Notes under the pieces: generated by a model
Seen by the model: only the letters and a program-made list of their open reading frames with translations
What the model was told of the DNA's origin: nothing
Databases searched by the model: none
Part shown: positions 19,041-27,164 of the stretch, piece by piece
How the letters are laid out: every line of letters begins with the position of its first letter
Numbering within the stretch: position 1 is the first letter of the stretch
Translations under genes and position numbers: made by a program
Source: an uncultured Prevotellaceae bacterium
GTDB taxonomy: Bacteria; Bacteroidota; Bacteroidia; Bacteroidales; Muribaculaceae
NCBI GenBank assembly: GCA_900318535.1
Contig: ONKU01000017.1
Coordinates: 1 to 64,000 of the forward strand
DNA: 64,000 nt
Reading direction: 5' to 3'

Positions 19041-20903
19041 ATGAAAAAGTTCAGAAATATTTTCATCCTGTTTGTGGTAGCCCTCGTTGGGGTTTCGCTC
19101 ACAAGCTGTAATGATGAGGACTTGGTCACCGACCCCTATAGCAAGTCGGGTGTGAACCTGCTGGCTTATGGACCGTCGCCCATCCTTCGCAATACTGAAA
19201 TCCGCCTCACGGGTACCAACATGCAGAAGGTGGACAAAGTCATCTTCCCGGGTAATGCCATCGTTGAGCGCTCGGCTTTCAACCGCTGCGACAATGAGAA
19301 CATCTATTGCAACGTGCCCGACGAGACCGTTCCCGGTCACATCAGGTTGGTTGCCGGCAACGATACTGTCGTTTCGATCGGTACGCTCGTGTTTGAAGAG
19401 CCCATCGAGGTGACCAATGTGACTCCTGTCACGGGCCTGAGTGCAGGCGACATCATCTCAATCACGGGTGACTATGTCTACAACATTGCTGAGGTTGTCT
19501 TCACCAGGAGCGCCTCGGTGATCGCCGAAGACTTTGAATATGTTTCGCGTCGCGAGATCCGCGTTCGCGTGCCTCTGGCAGCCGAGACCGGTACCATCAC
19601 CATGAATGACGGTGCCGACTGGGAGTACACCTTCGAGACTCCGCTCGAGATCGTTTCGGCCAGCTATCTGAGCCTTGAGCCTGCAGCAGCCGACTTTGGC
19701 GAGCAGATCTGTATCCATGGTACAAACCTGCACACGGTAGAGCAAGTGCTGTTCGCCGGTGGTGTCGCTTCCGAATTCACTGTTACGGAAGACAACAGGA
19801 CCATTATCGCAACTGTTCCCGCCGAGTGTAAGTCGGGTGCTATCTCGCTGCTGCTCTATTCGGGCGCTGCACTGCAGACCGATGCCTTCTCGGTTCCCAC
19901 CGTTGTCATCACTGGTGCATCACAGAACAAAGACCTCGTTGCTGGCGACGTTGTCACCCTGTATGGTGAGCACTTCGACCGCATCATCGAGGTTAAGTTG
20001 CCCGGTGGCACTGCTCCCTTGAGCCCCGAAGAATACTCCATCGCCGGTAACACGTTGACCTTTACCGTTCCCGACTATCTGGTAGATGGTGATGTAGTGG
20101 TTAAGCAGAACTCCAACATCACTGCTACCTATCCTCTCGAGATCCGCAAACTTGCCGGTGTTATCTGGCAGGGTAATGAGGAGCTGAGTGGCTGGAGCAA
20201 CTGGGGCGTATTCAACTGGAGCGGCGACCTGTGGACCAAGTTCCATGAGGCCATCACCGGTCCTGGTCAGATGACCGTTCACTTTGTTGCTACCAACAGT
20301 AATCCTGTCTTCAACTTCCGCATGGGTGACTGGAGCACTCCGCTCAGTGGCCTGGCAGGCATGTATGGTGATGATGGCAACATCCGGCCTGGTGCCGATG
20401 TCACCGACCTCGTGTTTGACATCACTGCCGAGGAAGCTGCTCAAATGTTTGGTGACGGCGGCCAGGGTATGGTTATCTGGGGTGACGGCATCAAGCTGCA
20501 GTACGTGAAGTTTATCGGTGCAGGCGCCGAACAGGTTATCTGGGAAGGCCGTGAGGACACCAGCGGCTGGGGCAACAACATCACCATCGGTACCGATACG
20601 TCGCCTGAGCTGGCTGCTTGCAACCCGCAGGAGGGCAGCGTGGTTCGCTTCTATGGCGAGGTTGGTGCTGGCTGGCAGGCCAAGATTGTTGAGGGCCACT
20701 GGGGTCCCACCTATTTGGCTGTTGCCGAGACTGCCGAGGGTGAGTTTAGTGGCTATGACTTTGCTGGCAACGGCAACTGCATCAAGATGACGCTCACTCA
20801 GGCTATGCTCGATGCAGCTTACACCCAGCAATGGTGGGGCGGCACGTTCATCGTCCAGGGTCAGAACTTCATCTTGACCAAGGTGACTGTAGCTCCCATG
20901 TAA
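19041..20903 (+). CDS. Second surface glycan-binding lipoprotein with IPT/TIG repeats and duplicated C-terminal modules
   Basis: A 620-residue lipoprotein with lipobox VSLTSC (Cys23). Residues ~35-370 contain about four IPT/TIG-like Ig repeats (VTPVTGLSAGDIISITGDYV and ASQNKDLVAGDVVTLYGEHF show the pattern). The C-terminal part has two related modules, one beginning VIWQGNEELSGW, the other VIWEGREDTSGWGNN. They look like tandem carbohydrate-binding beta-sandwiches. It starts 18 bp after the previous gene and ends the SusCD unit, with a strong hairpin 25 bp downstream. A role in surface glycan capture is inferred from position and architecture. The bound glycan is not identifiable. Confidence 0.75.
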   Translation: MKKFRNIFILFVVALVGVSLTSCNDEDLVTDPYSKSGVNLLAYGPSPILRNTEIRLTGTNMQKVDKVIFPGNAIVERSAFNRCDNENIYCNVPDETVPGHIRLVAGNDTVVSIGTLVFEEPIEVTNVTPVTGLSAGDIISITGDYVYNIAEVVFTRSASVIAEDFEYVSRREIRVRVPLAAETGTITMNDGADWEYTFETPLEIVSASYLSLEPAAADFGEQICIHGTNLHTVEQVLFAGGVASEFTVTEDNRTIIATVPAECKSGAISLLLYSGAALQTDAFSVPTVVITGASQNKDLVAGDVVTLYGEHFDRIIEVKLPGGTAPLSPEEYSIAGNTLTFTVPDYLVDGDVVVKQNSNITATYPLEIRKLAGVIWQGNEELSGWSNWGVFNWSGDLWTKFHEAITGPGQMTVHFVATNSNPVFNFRMGDWSTPLSGLAGMYGDDGNIRPGADVTDLVFDITAEEAAQMFGDGGQGMVIWGDGIKLQYVKFIGAGAEQVIWEGREDTSGWGNNITIGTDTSPELAACNPQEGSVVRFYGEVGAGWQAKIVEGHWGPTYLAVAETAEGEFSGYDFAGNGNCIKMTLTQAMLDAAYTQQWWGGTFIVQGQNFILTKVTVAPM

Positions 20904-20927
20904 TCCAATTGACATTCAATCTCTAAA

Positions 20928-20970
20928 ATATTCCCGCCGCTCCATTTTATGGCGGCGGGAATATACTTTT
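20928..20970 (+). terminator. Strong intrinsic terminator after the SusCD operon
   Basis: A 13-bp perfect stem (20928-20940 with 20952-20964, ATATTCCCGCCGC) with an 11-nt loop is followed by ACTTTT. It separates the glycan-binding operon from the small lipoprotein gene. Confidence 0.85.
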
Positions 20971-20979
20971 AACACACTA

Positions 20980-21588
20980 ATGATGAAATCGCTATATAAC
21001 TGTCGGCGACTCCTCTCTTTGTCAGTTGCCGTGTCGTTAGCCTTGATGCTGACTTCATGTCATTTTTACAAGGAAGAAAAGGATGGCACTAATCAGGAGG
21101 AAGACCTCATTGCCAATATTGAGGGTTATGGCATCGACACCATCGCTGTGGAGCCTGGCGACACGCTGTGCTCGGCACGCGTTGATGATGTGTTGCGACA
21201 CTATCCCGAGTTCTACCATGCTGCCAAAAAGGCTAAAAAGGCCTATGACGAATGGAAGGAAATGGAGGCTGAAGCCCGTGTGGGCACCAAGACGCAAGTC
21301 ATGAGTGTCGACGCCATCTTGAATGATGCACTCTATGGGCCCGACGATATCGTCGAGATTGGCGAGTGGCCCGATATGGCTCCCATCGACAGCGCTTATT
21401 TCAAACTCATCGGTCAGAGCGCGCCAAAGCGTAAGTCGGCTATAGGCCATGCCCGCCGGGCGTGGATATCCTATCAGGATCGCTTGCGGCAGATGGCGCA
21501 GACGGTGCCCGAGCAATGCCGTGCCCGCTACATCGCATCGATCACTGCCCGAGTACAACAATTGATGTGCGAGCCGAGTGCCAAGTGA
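20980..21588 (+). CDS. Lipoprotein of unknown function
   Basis: A 202-residue protein with lipobox ALMLTSC (Cys27 from the first Met), so exported and lipid-anchored. The mature part is charged and largely helical, with a Lys/Glu-rich stretch (HAAKKAKKAYDEWKEMEAEARVG) near residues 80-102 that could form a coiled coil. No known family is recognised. It sits between the SusCD operon terminator and the GH26 lipoprotein gene. There is no sign of an enzyme active site. Confidence 0.7.
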   Translation: MMKSLYNCRRLLSLSVAVSLALMLTSCHFYKEEKDGTNQEEDLIANIEGYGIDTIAVEPGDTLCSARVDDVLRHYPEFYHAAKKAKKAYDEWKEMEAEARVGTKTQVMSVDAILNDALYGPDDIVEIGEWPDMAPIDSAYFKLIGQSAPKRKSAIGHARRAWISYQDRLRQMAQTVPEQCRARYIASITARVQQLMCEPSAK

Positions 21589-21607
21589 AAACTGGTTTTC
21601 ACTCGGC
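21573..21607 (+). terminator. Hairpin spanning the stop codon of the small lipoprotein gene
   Basis: An inverted repeat AGTGAAAAC / GTTTTCACT (21584-21592 with 21595-21603) overlaps the TGA stop. An alternative outer pairing GCCGAGT / ACTCGGC (21573-21579 with 21601-21607) is also possible. There is no T-tract, so terminator function is uncertain. Confidence 0.35.
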
Positions 21608-21667
21608 CAAGGCGAAGCCATCAATCGGATAAAATCCAATTTTGCACAACATTACAAGGTAAAGACA

Positions 21668-21766
21668 ATGAAAAGAAATCATCTCGTTAATCTTGCGTTA
21701 TTCGCCCTTATGCTTTTACCTGCGGTATTCACTTTCTCCTCGTGTCCACCACTGTGCTCACGCTGA
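21668..21766 (+). pseudogene. Out-of-frame lipoprotein signal peptide of the GH26 gene
   Basis: ATG at 21668 opens a clean lipoprotein signal peptide (MKRNHLVNLALFALMLLPAV, then FTFSSC) that ends at a TGA only six codons after the lipobox Cys. The GH26 reading frame overlaps it in the -1 frame from 21742. Fused by a one-base change, the two would make an exported GH26 lipoprotein. The first strands of the Ig-like domain are also missing. The sequence therefore suggests a small deletion joining signal peptide to domain interior, or a sequence error. Confidence 0.7.
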
Positions 21767-23019
21767 CCTATAACACGACGGTCAAGGTCGTATCCACGAC
21801 TGGCATCACGCTCAACGGCACTGCTGTTGCTGCTAAGAGCAATGCACAGACGACGATGGCGGTAGATATTCCCTTATCGCTCGTTGCTGGCACGAACTAT
21901 ACTATCAAGGTGGCCAAGGGGGCTATCGTTTCTACAAACGACGCTTCGGCATCGGCTCCAGAGTTTACCTTGAACTTCAAGACCAAGAAGGCCACCGTGA
22001 TTCCTCCTGCCGATGGACAGGAACCTGTGGTCGCTACTACCGAACCCGCCAAGAAACTGATGGCTTACTTGTGGTCGCAGTATGGCAAAAAGACCATCTC
22101 GAGCGTCATGGCCGAGGTGAACTGGAATCATCGTTTGGCTGACTATGTGAAGGGCGTGACCGGCAAATATCCGGCCATGAACTGCTATGACTTCATCCAA
22201 ATCTATGTTCCCGAGAACAACTGGATCAACTACAATGACATCACGCCTGTCAAGGAGTGGTTCGATGCCGGTGGTATCGTCCAGCTCATGTGGCATTTCA
22301 ACGTGCCTCTCACTGCGAGCACTGTTCCCGGTAGCGATGGCTCGGGCGTGACCTGCACGCCCAGTCTGACCACTTACAAGGCATCCAATGCCTTGATCAG
22401 TGGCACTTGGGAAAACGCATGGTTCTATGGCCAGATGGACAAGGTGATTGACGTTTTGCTCAAGTTGCAGGATGCAGGCATCGCTGCCATGTGGCGTCCT
22501 TTCCACGAGGGTGCAGGCAATGCATGTGCCAAGCAACAGGCCTCTTGGACCACGGGGTGGTTCTGGTGGGGATATGACGGCGCCGATACCTACAAGAAGT
22601 TGTGGGTTGCCATGTTTGACTACTTCAAGCAGAAGGGCGTGAGAAACCTCATCTGGGTATGGACCACTCAGAATTACAACGGCGACAGTTCTAAATATAA
22701 CCAAGACACCGATTGGTATCCCGGCAACGAGTATGTGGATATCATTGCCCGCGACCTGTACGGCTACAACGCCGCGCAGAACAAGCAGGAGTTTGATGAA
22801 ATTCAGGCTACCTATAGCGGCAAGATGGTGATCTTGGGCGAATGTGGCGCTGACGGTAACACCAGTTTTGCCAACATTTCCGACGTCTGGGGCGCTGGTG
22901 CCAAGTGGGGTTCGTTCATGGTGTGGTATGGCAGCAACTTCTGCAGCGATGCTTGGTGGAAGAACGCCATGTCCAATGCCTATGTCATTACCCGTGATCA
23001 ATTGCCTGACCTCAAGTAA
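21742..23019 (+). CDS. GH26 endo-beta-mannanase with partial Ig-like domain (start disrupted)
   Basis: The open frame can start at GTG 21742 (425 residues). Residues 1-82 are most of a Big_5-like Ig domain, similar to residues ~50-132 of the GH5 protein at 23182 (both end FTLNFKTKK / YSLNFTTKK). The catalytic domain follows from ~100, with acid/base E256 in MWRPFHEGAG and nucleophile E367 in VILGECG, plus the GH26 GWFWWG motif. The lineage was probably a surface-exposed lipoprotein endo-mannanase. As sequenced, the signal peptide is out of frame, so export is lost unless the frame shifts. The catalytic part shows no other damage. Confidence 0.8.
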   Translation: MSTTVLTLTYNTTVKVVSTTGITLNGTAVAAKSNAQTTMAVDIPLSLVAGTNYTIKVAKGAIVSTNDASASAPEFTLNFKTKKATVIPPADGQEPVVATTEPAKKLMAYLWSQYGKKTISSVMAEVNWNHRLADYVKGVTGKYPAMNCYDFIQIYVPENNWINYNDITPVKEWFDAGGIVQLMWHFNVPLTASTVPGSDGSGVTCTPSLTTYKASNALISGTWENAWFYGQMDKVIDVLLKLQDAGIAAMWRPFHEGAGNACAKQQASWTTGWFWWGYDGADTYKKLWVAMFDYFKQKGVRNLIWVWTTQNYNGDSSKYNQDTDWYPGNEYVDIIARDLYGYNAAQNKQEFDEIQATYSGKMVILGECGADGNTSFANISDVWGAGAKWGSFMVWYGSNFCSDAWWKNAMSNAYVITRDQLPDLK

Positions 23020-23084
23020 CGGCTTGACATTCTAGTGAAATCCCGTGCAGGCACAGCTAGGCCTAAACGCACACACATCACATG

Positions 23085-23127
23085 GCAATCCCCACGATTA
23101 GGTGAAGCCCGTAATCGTGGGGATTGC
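23085..23127. terminator. Convergent terminator hairpin
   Basis: A 16-bp perfect stem (23085-23100 with 23112-23127, GCAATCCCCACGATTA) with an 11-nt loop lies between the convergent GH26 and GH5 genes. No T-tract on either side, but the position fits a two-way terminator. Confidence 0.75.
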
Positions 23128-23181
23128 AGTGTGTAGAGTAATGAAGTGTCAGAATAACAATTTCTAACTCCTCATTCCTAA

Positions 23182-24663
23182 TTATTTATACACGTTGACA
23201 ATCGAGTCGGCGACTTGTTCCATCGACCACTTGAAGGTGGCCTCGCTGCGGTCGGCTCCGTCAACGAGCAACATCCAATAGAACGAGGCGGCACCGTACT
23301 GCTTGCACAGGCGGTTCATGTCGCCAGCCTGCTTGCCGGCCTCGGCCTTCTGGGCCGTGGTGCTGTTCTTGTCAATGGTGATTTCGCCGGCACCGTTAGT
23401 GGCATACTCGCCGATGATAACGGGATATCCCTTGGAGATGAAGTAGGTTTCCAAATCCCTGAACATGCTCTTCAAGACCTCGCGGCATTCGCTGGTCCAA
23501 GTCATGTTGTAGACGTGTAACCAGTCCCAAGGATCATAGGAGTGAACCTCGACGGCGATGTGGCTCTGGTTGCCGCACGGGTCGGTGGGTATGGTAAGAC
23601 CGTTCAACACGGCGGTGCCATGGGCGGCAGCATAGGTCGAAACAATCAGGTTCCTGTAGGTGTTGTTGCCACCGGTGGCGCGCACGGCCTCGACAAACTT
23701 GGCGGCATGCTGGTTCACGTACTCGAGATCGGACAGGTTGCTCGGCTGGTTCCACTGCTGGGCAGTGTTGAGCATCTCGTTATAGCCCTCGAACAGCAGG
23801 TGCTGGTCGTAGTTCTGGAAACGGGTGGCAATCTGTGTCCACAGCTTGGCATAGCGGTCGAGTTGCAGCGTCGGGCTGGCGACAACCCATGCGGCATTGT
23901 GGGCACCGGTGTCGTGGTGCACATTCAGGATGCAATACATGCCCTGGTTGATGACATAGTCCACAATCTCCTGCACGCGGTTCATCCAAGCCTCATCGAC
24001 GTTGCCCTGGTCATCCATGTGCTGGTACCAGGTCACGGGAACGCGGATGCCCTTGAATCCTTTCTCCTTGAAGGCCTGCATCAGGTGAGCGTCGGTGATG
24101 GGCTGGCCCCAGGCAGTCTCATATTTGTAAGGCTCCTGATGGTTACCAATCCAGTCACCGTAGCTGTCGAGGGTATTGCCCAGGTTCCAGCCTGGGGTCA
24201 TGTTGAGGACAGCCTTGGCGGCCGACTCGTGGCCGTCGGGGGCATCGGGGTTGGGCAACTCGGTCTTTTTGGTGGTAAAGTTCAGTGAATAGGCCGCTGC
24301 TGCCACGCCGTCGGTGTTCTTGATGATTCCGGCGGGAATGGTGATGGTCACGGCCTGGCCCTCTTCGGCACAGGTGGCGGTGAGCATCAGGGCGGCGCTC
24401 ATGGTGCGCACGTTGCTGATGGTGGCTCCGGTAGCCTGAATCTTGCTGATGTCGCTGGCCGTCATGGTGATCGTCTTGTCGTAGGTGATGGTCACGCTGA
24501 TGGGGCCAGGCTCTACTGTCGTCGAGCCCTTTTCGGGCGATGTGCTGACTACGGCAGGAGCTGCCAGTTTGGGCTCATCGGGTTCGTCGCTGCCGCTGCA
24601 GGCCGAGAAACCAAGGGCCAATGCGGCCAGCAAGATGAATGCTAAAAATTTCAATTTGTTCAT
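23182..24663 (-). CDS. GH5 (subfamily 4-like) endo-beta-glucanase/xyloglucanase lipoprotein
   Basis: A 493-residue lipoprotein: lipobox LGFSAC (Cys22), Big_5-like Ig domain (about 35-132), short linker, GH5 catalytic domain (about 145-493). Signatures are GWNLGNTLDS, ETAWGQP, GIRVPVTW and LNVHHD. Acid/base is E296 in EGYNEML and nucleophile E419 in VIIGEYATNG. The NLGNTL and ETAWG blocks point to subfamily GH5_4, which includes xyloglucanases, lichenases and glucomannanases. It is probably the surface endo-enzyme of this operon. Xyloglucan is favoured by the GH31/GH3/GH43 genes upstream and glucomannan by the opposite arm, and sequence alone does not decide. Confidence 0.87.
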   Translation of the reverse strand: MNKLKFLAFILLAALALGFSACSGSDEPDEPKLAAPAVVSTSPEKGSTTVEPGPISVTITYDKTITMTASDISKIQATGATISNVRTMSAALMLTATCAEEGQAVTITIPAGIIKNTDGVAAAAYSLNFTTKKTELPNPDAPDGHESAAKAVLNMTPGWNLGNTLDSYGDWIGNHQEPYKYETAWGQPITDAHLMQAFKEKGFKGIRVPVTWYQHMDDQGNVDEAWMNRVQEIVDYVINQGMYCILNVHHDTGAHNAAWVVASPTLQLDRYAKLWTQIATRFQNYDQHLLFEGYNEMLNTAQQWNQPSNLSDLEYVNQHAAKFVEAVRATGGNNTYRNLIVSTYAAAHGTAVLNGLTIPTDPCGNQSHIAVEVHSYDPWDWLHVYNMTWTSECREVLKSMFRDLETYFISKGYPVIIGEYATNGAGEITIDKNSTTAQKAEAGKQAGDMNRLCKQYGAASFYWMLLVDGADRSEATFKWSMEQVADSIVNVYK

Positions 24664-24698
24664 AATGCTATATAATATTGTTTGGAATGATCTTTATG

Positions 24699-24769
24699 TT
24701 CTAGGCGTTAGGCGTTAGGACGCGGATGCCAACTAGAAACTAGGGACTAAGGACTAAGGACTAGAAACT
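24699..24769. repeat. Dispersed intergenic repeat tract
   Basis: GCGTTAGGCGTTAGGACGCG is followed by GATGCCAACTAGAAACTAGG and GACTAAGGACTAAGGACTAG. The second block is the inverse of 10565-10589, showing a mobile or amplified intergenic element rather than chance low complexity. Confidence 0.7.
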
Positions 24770-26206
24770 TTACTTGTCTGTACGGAAAGGAACAACGGGC
24801 AGACCACGCACGCTCTTGAGATTCCCGATTTGGAATGACTTGAAGCAGTAGCGCACTGCCACGGGCTCGGGTACCTCGCTCGAGGATACCATGATTGACT
24901 TGTGGCCCTCGTTGAGCGTGGCCTTGGCGGTCTTGAACACGCCGTCGGCCCCTGCAATCTCAAATCCCTCGATGTCCTGCCAGGGCGACAGTCCATCCTC
25001 GGCATGCTTGAAGAATACCTCTATTTCGTTGCCTGTGATTTGCATGTGGTCATACTCGGGCGACTCGCAAGCGATGCCCTTGTAACCGTAGGTGCGGTTT
25101 AGGGCCATATAGGCCAGGCGGTTGCCCACCTCACGCTTTTGTGCGGGGTGTATCTGGTTGATCTCGTTGGGCTTGACCAGGTCGTTGGTCGAGATGATGC
25201 CGCAGTTCTCGATAAGTTGTGCGGCATTGTGCTGGGCTTCACGCAGCAGCGGTGAGCTCAGCCATTCGCCATAGCCGCCCCAAGGTGCGATTTCCACCAG
25301 ATAGAACGGCAGTTCTTCGGCTGTGCCGCCAAAGTCCTTGCGCCAGGTGTCAACCATGTTCTTCAAGCGCTGGGCATAGGTTTTTTCCTTGCCCACGTTG
25401 GCTTCACCCTGATACCAGATGAAGCCGCGGATGGTGTAATGGCGCAATGGGTGCAGCATACCATTATACATGATGACGGGGGTATTGTAGTTCCACCAGT
25501 TGCCGTTCCATCCTTCTTTTTGCTCCTTGGCGATATCGATGTCGTCATAGGTCTTGACGATTTCCTCGGGAAGCCAGCCTTCGACCCTCGAGCCGCCCCA
25601 GGCGCAGGCAATCACGCCCACGGGGATGTCGAGCACGCGTTGCAGCATCTGCCCGAAGAAGAAGCCTGTAGCGCTCATCCACGGTGCGGTATCGGGCGTG
25701 GGCACGAGCCACATGCCGGACACCTCCTCGACGGGCTTGGTCTGTCCGTTTTGCTTGATTTGGGCAACGCGCAGCCAGCGGTTCTCACGCGCGGTGGCGA
25801 TGACCTCGTTGGAGTTCTCAACGGGACAGTTCCAAAATCCGTTCAAGGGCATCTCCATGTTGGATTGTCCCGAGGCGAACCACACCTCGCCGATGAGCAC
25901 GCGCTCCAGCACAACCTGTTGAAGCCCGTTTTCCATGAGCGTGATGCGGTGTTCCTGTTTGGCGGCAGCGGGGGTGGGTAGCATCAGTGACCAGTTGCCG
26001 TTCTTGTCGGCTTGGGTTGTCACGGGCTGGCCCAGCCAGTCGGCATCGGCGCTCACGGTGGCATTGGCATTGGCCTTGCCCCACAGGCAGGCCTGGGTGC
26101 GTTGTTGCAGCACCATGTCGTTACCAATGATTTCGGGCAGCTTGATGGCCGCTTGGGCCGTTGCCCATAATGCCACAAGCAATAGTATACTTAAGTTTCT
26201 TTTCAT
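24770..26206 (-). CDS. SASA-family (sialate O-acetylesterase-like) carbohydrate esterase
   Basis: A 478-residue protein with a signal peptide (cleavage near AQA, residue 19). It has an N-terminal beta domain opening IKLPEIIGNDMVLQQ and an SGNH-type esterase with nucleophile S115 in WFASGQSNMEMP. A downstream INQIHPAQKREVGNRLA block carries the likely catalytic His. Pfam SASA/DUF303 proteins are often labelled 9-O-acetylesterase, but in PULs they commonly deacetylate plant polysaccharides. That is the likely role here. It lies 30 bp downstream of the AraC gene and 106 bp upstream of GH5, separated from the latter by a repeat tract. Confidence 0.85.
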   Translation of the reverse strand: MKRNLSILLLVALWATAQAAIKLPEIIGNDMVLQQRTQACLWGKANANATVSADADWLGQPVTTQADKNGNWSLMLPTPAAAKQEHRITLMENGLQQVVLERVLIGEVWFASGQSNMEMPLNGFWNCPVENSNEVIATARENRWLRVAQIKQNGQTKPVEEVSGMWLVPTPDTAPWMSATGFFFGQMLQRVLDIPVGVIACAWGGSRVEGWLPEEIVKTYDDIDIAKEQKEGWNGNWWNYNTPVIMYNGMLHPLRHYTIRGFIWYQGEANVGKEKTYAQRLKNMVDTWRKDFGGTAEELPFYLVEIAPWGGYGEWLSSPLLREAQHNAAQLIENCGIISTNDLVKPNEINQIHPAQKREVGNRLAYMALNRTYGYKGIACESPEYDHMQITGNEIEVFFKHAEDGLSPWQDIEGFEIAGADGVFKTAKATLNEGHKSIMVSSSEVPEPVAVRYCFKSFQIGNLKSVRGLPVVPFRTDK

Positions 26207-26236
26207 TGTGTTGATTAGTTGAATTCTTGTTATATA

Positions 26237-27133
26237 CTAGATGATGATTTTGGTCTTGCGGTACTTCTTGCGGAACTCCGACGGGCTGCAGCCCTTGCCT
26301 TTCTTGAACTGGCGGTTGAAGTTGCTCAATGTATTGAAACCACAGCTGTAACTGATTTCGGCGATAGTGCTCGTGGTGTCGACCAGCATGCGGGTGGCGT
26401 AACCCAAGCGCACGTCGATGATGTACTCGTTGAGCGTCTTGCCGGTGCGCAGTTTGAAGAAGCGCGAGAAGGCACTCGGCGTCATACCGACCATATCGCA
26501 CAGTTGCGTGAGGCGTAGCGGCTCCATGTAGTGTGCGTCGATGTAATTCTTCACTTTGAGCACTCGACGAGAGTCACTGCTCACGGGTACTTGGGCAAAG
26601 GCCGTCGACGAGAGCTCGGTGGCCTCGCCTTTTGAGAGCTCATACAGGATGTCGAGCAGTTCCAGCACGGCTACAAAGCCCTCTTTAATGCTCGACAGAT
26701 TGGTGAGCTGGCGATATACCCGCATGATGGATGACATAGGGAATGCCAGACCTTTGCGCGCCCGCACCAGCATCTTGTAGATGGAGTCAAACGGGTTGGT
26801 CAGGAATGCGCTGTTCTCGCGGTCGAAATCAAGGCGGAACTGAATCGTGATTTCGTGGATGTCGGTTGCCGGTCGTCCGTTCTGCTCCCAGGCATGTTCC
26901 AGTTCGGAACTGGTGATGAGCACGAGGTCATAGGGGCCTATCACCTCGTTGCTGTCACCCACCACACGCAGGCAGCCGGCCGCATTCTCTACAAAGTTCA
27001 GTTCCATCATGTTCATCATGTCATGACAGTGGATGGGATAGTTGAACTCGCTCTTGTAGCGGTCGGCGACATACATGAAGTCCCTGTCGCCCAGCGGTGT
27101 GATTTCGTGCAGAACTTTAGTGTCTGGTTTCAT
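26237..27133 (-). CDS. AraC-family transcriptional regulator
   Basis: A 298-residue protein with an N-terminal cupin-like sensing domain (FNYPIHCHDMMNMMELNFVE, residues ~31-50) and a C-terminal double HTH. The second half matches AraC/XylS: LRLTQLCDMVGMTPSAFSRF near 225-244 and IAEISYSCGFNTLSNFNRQF near 265-284, followed by G.SPSEFRK. It sits in the middle of the catabolic operon (31 bp after GH43, 30 bp before the esterase) and may autoregulate it. Bacteroidota PULs more often use hybrid two-component systems, and none is seen here. Confidence 0.92.
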   Translation of the reverse strand: MKPDTKVLHEITPLGDRDFMYVADRYKSEFNYPIHCHDMMNMMELNFVENAAGCLRVVGDSNEVIGPYDLVLITSSELEHAWEQNGRPATDIHEITIQFRLDFDRENSAFLTNPFDSIYKMLVRARKGLAFPMSSIMRVYRQLTNLSSIKEGFVAVLELLDILYELSKGEATELSSTAFAQVPVSSDSRRVLKVKNYIDAHYMEPLRLTQLCDMVGMTPSAFSRFFKLRTGKTLNEYIIDVRLGYATRMLVDTTSTIAEISYSCGFNTLSNFNRQFKKGKGCSPSEFRKKYRKTKIII

Positions 27134-27164
27134 CGTCTTGTCCTTTCTGGTTCTTTAACCTGTT

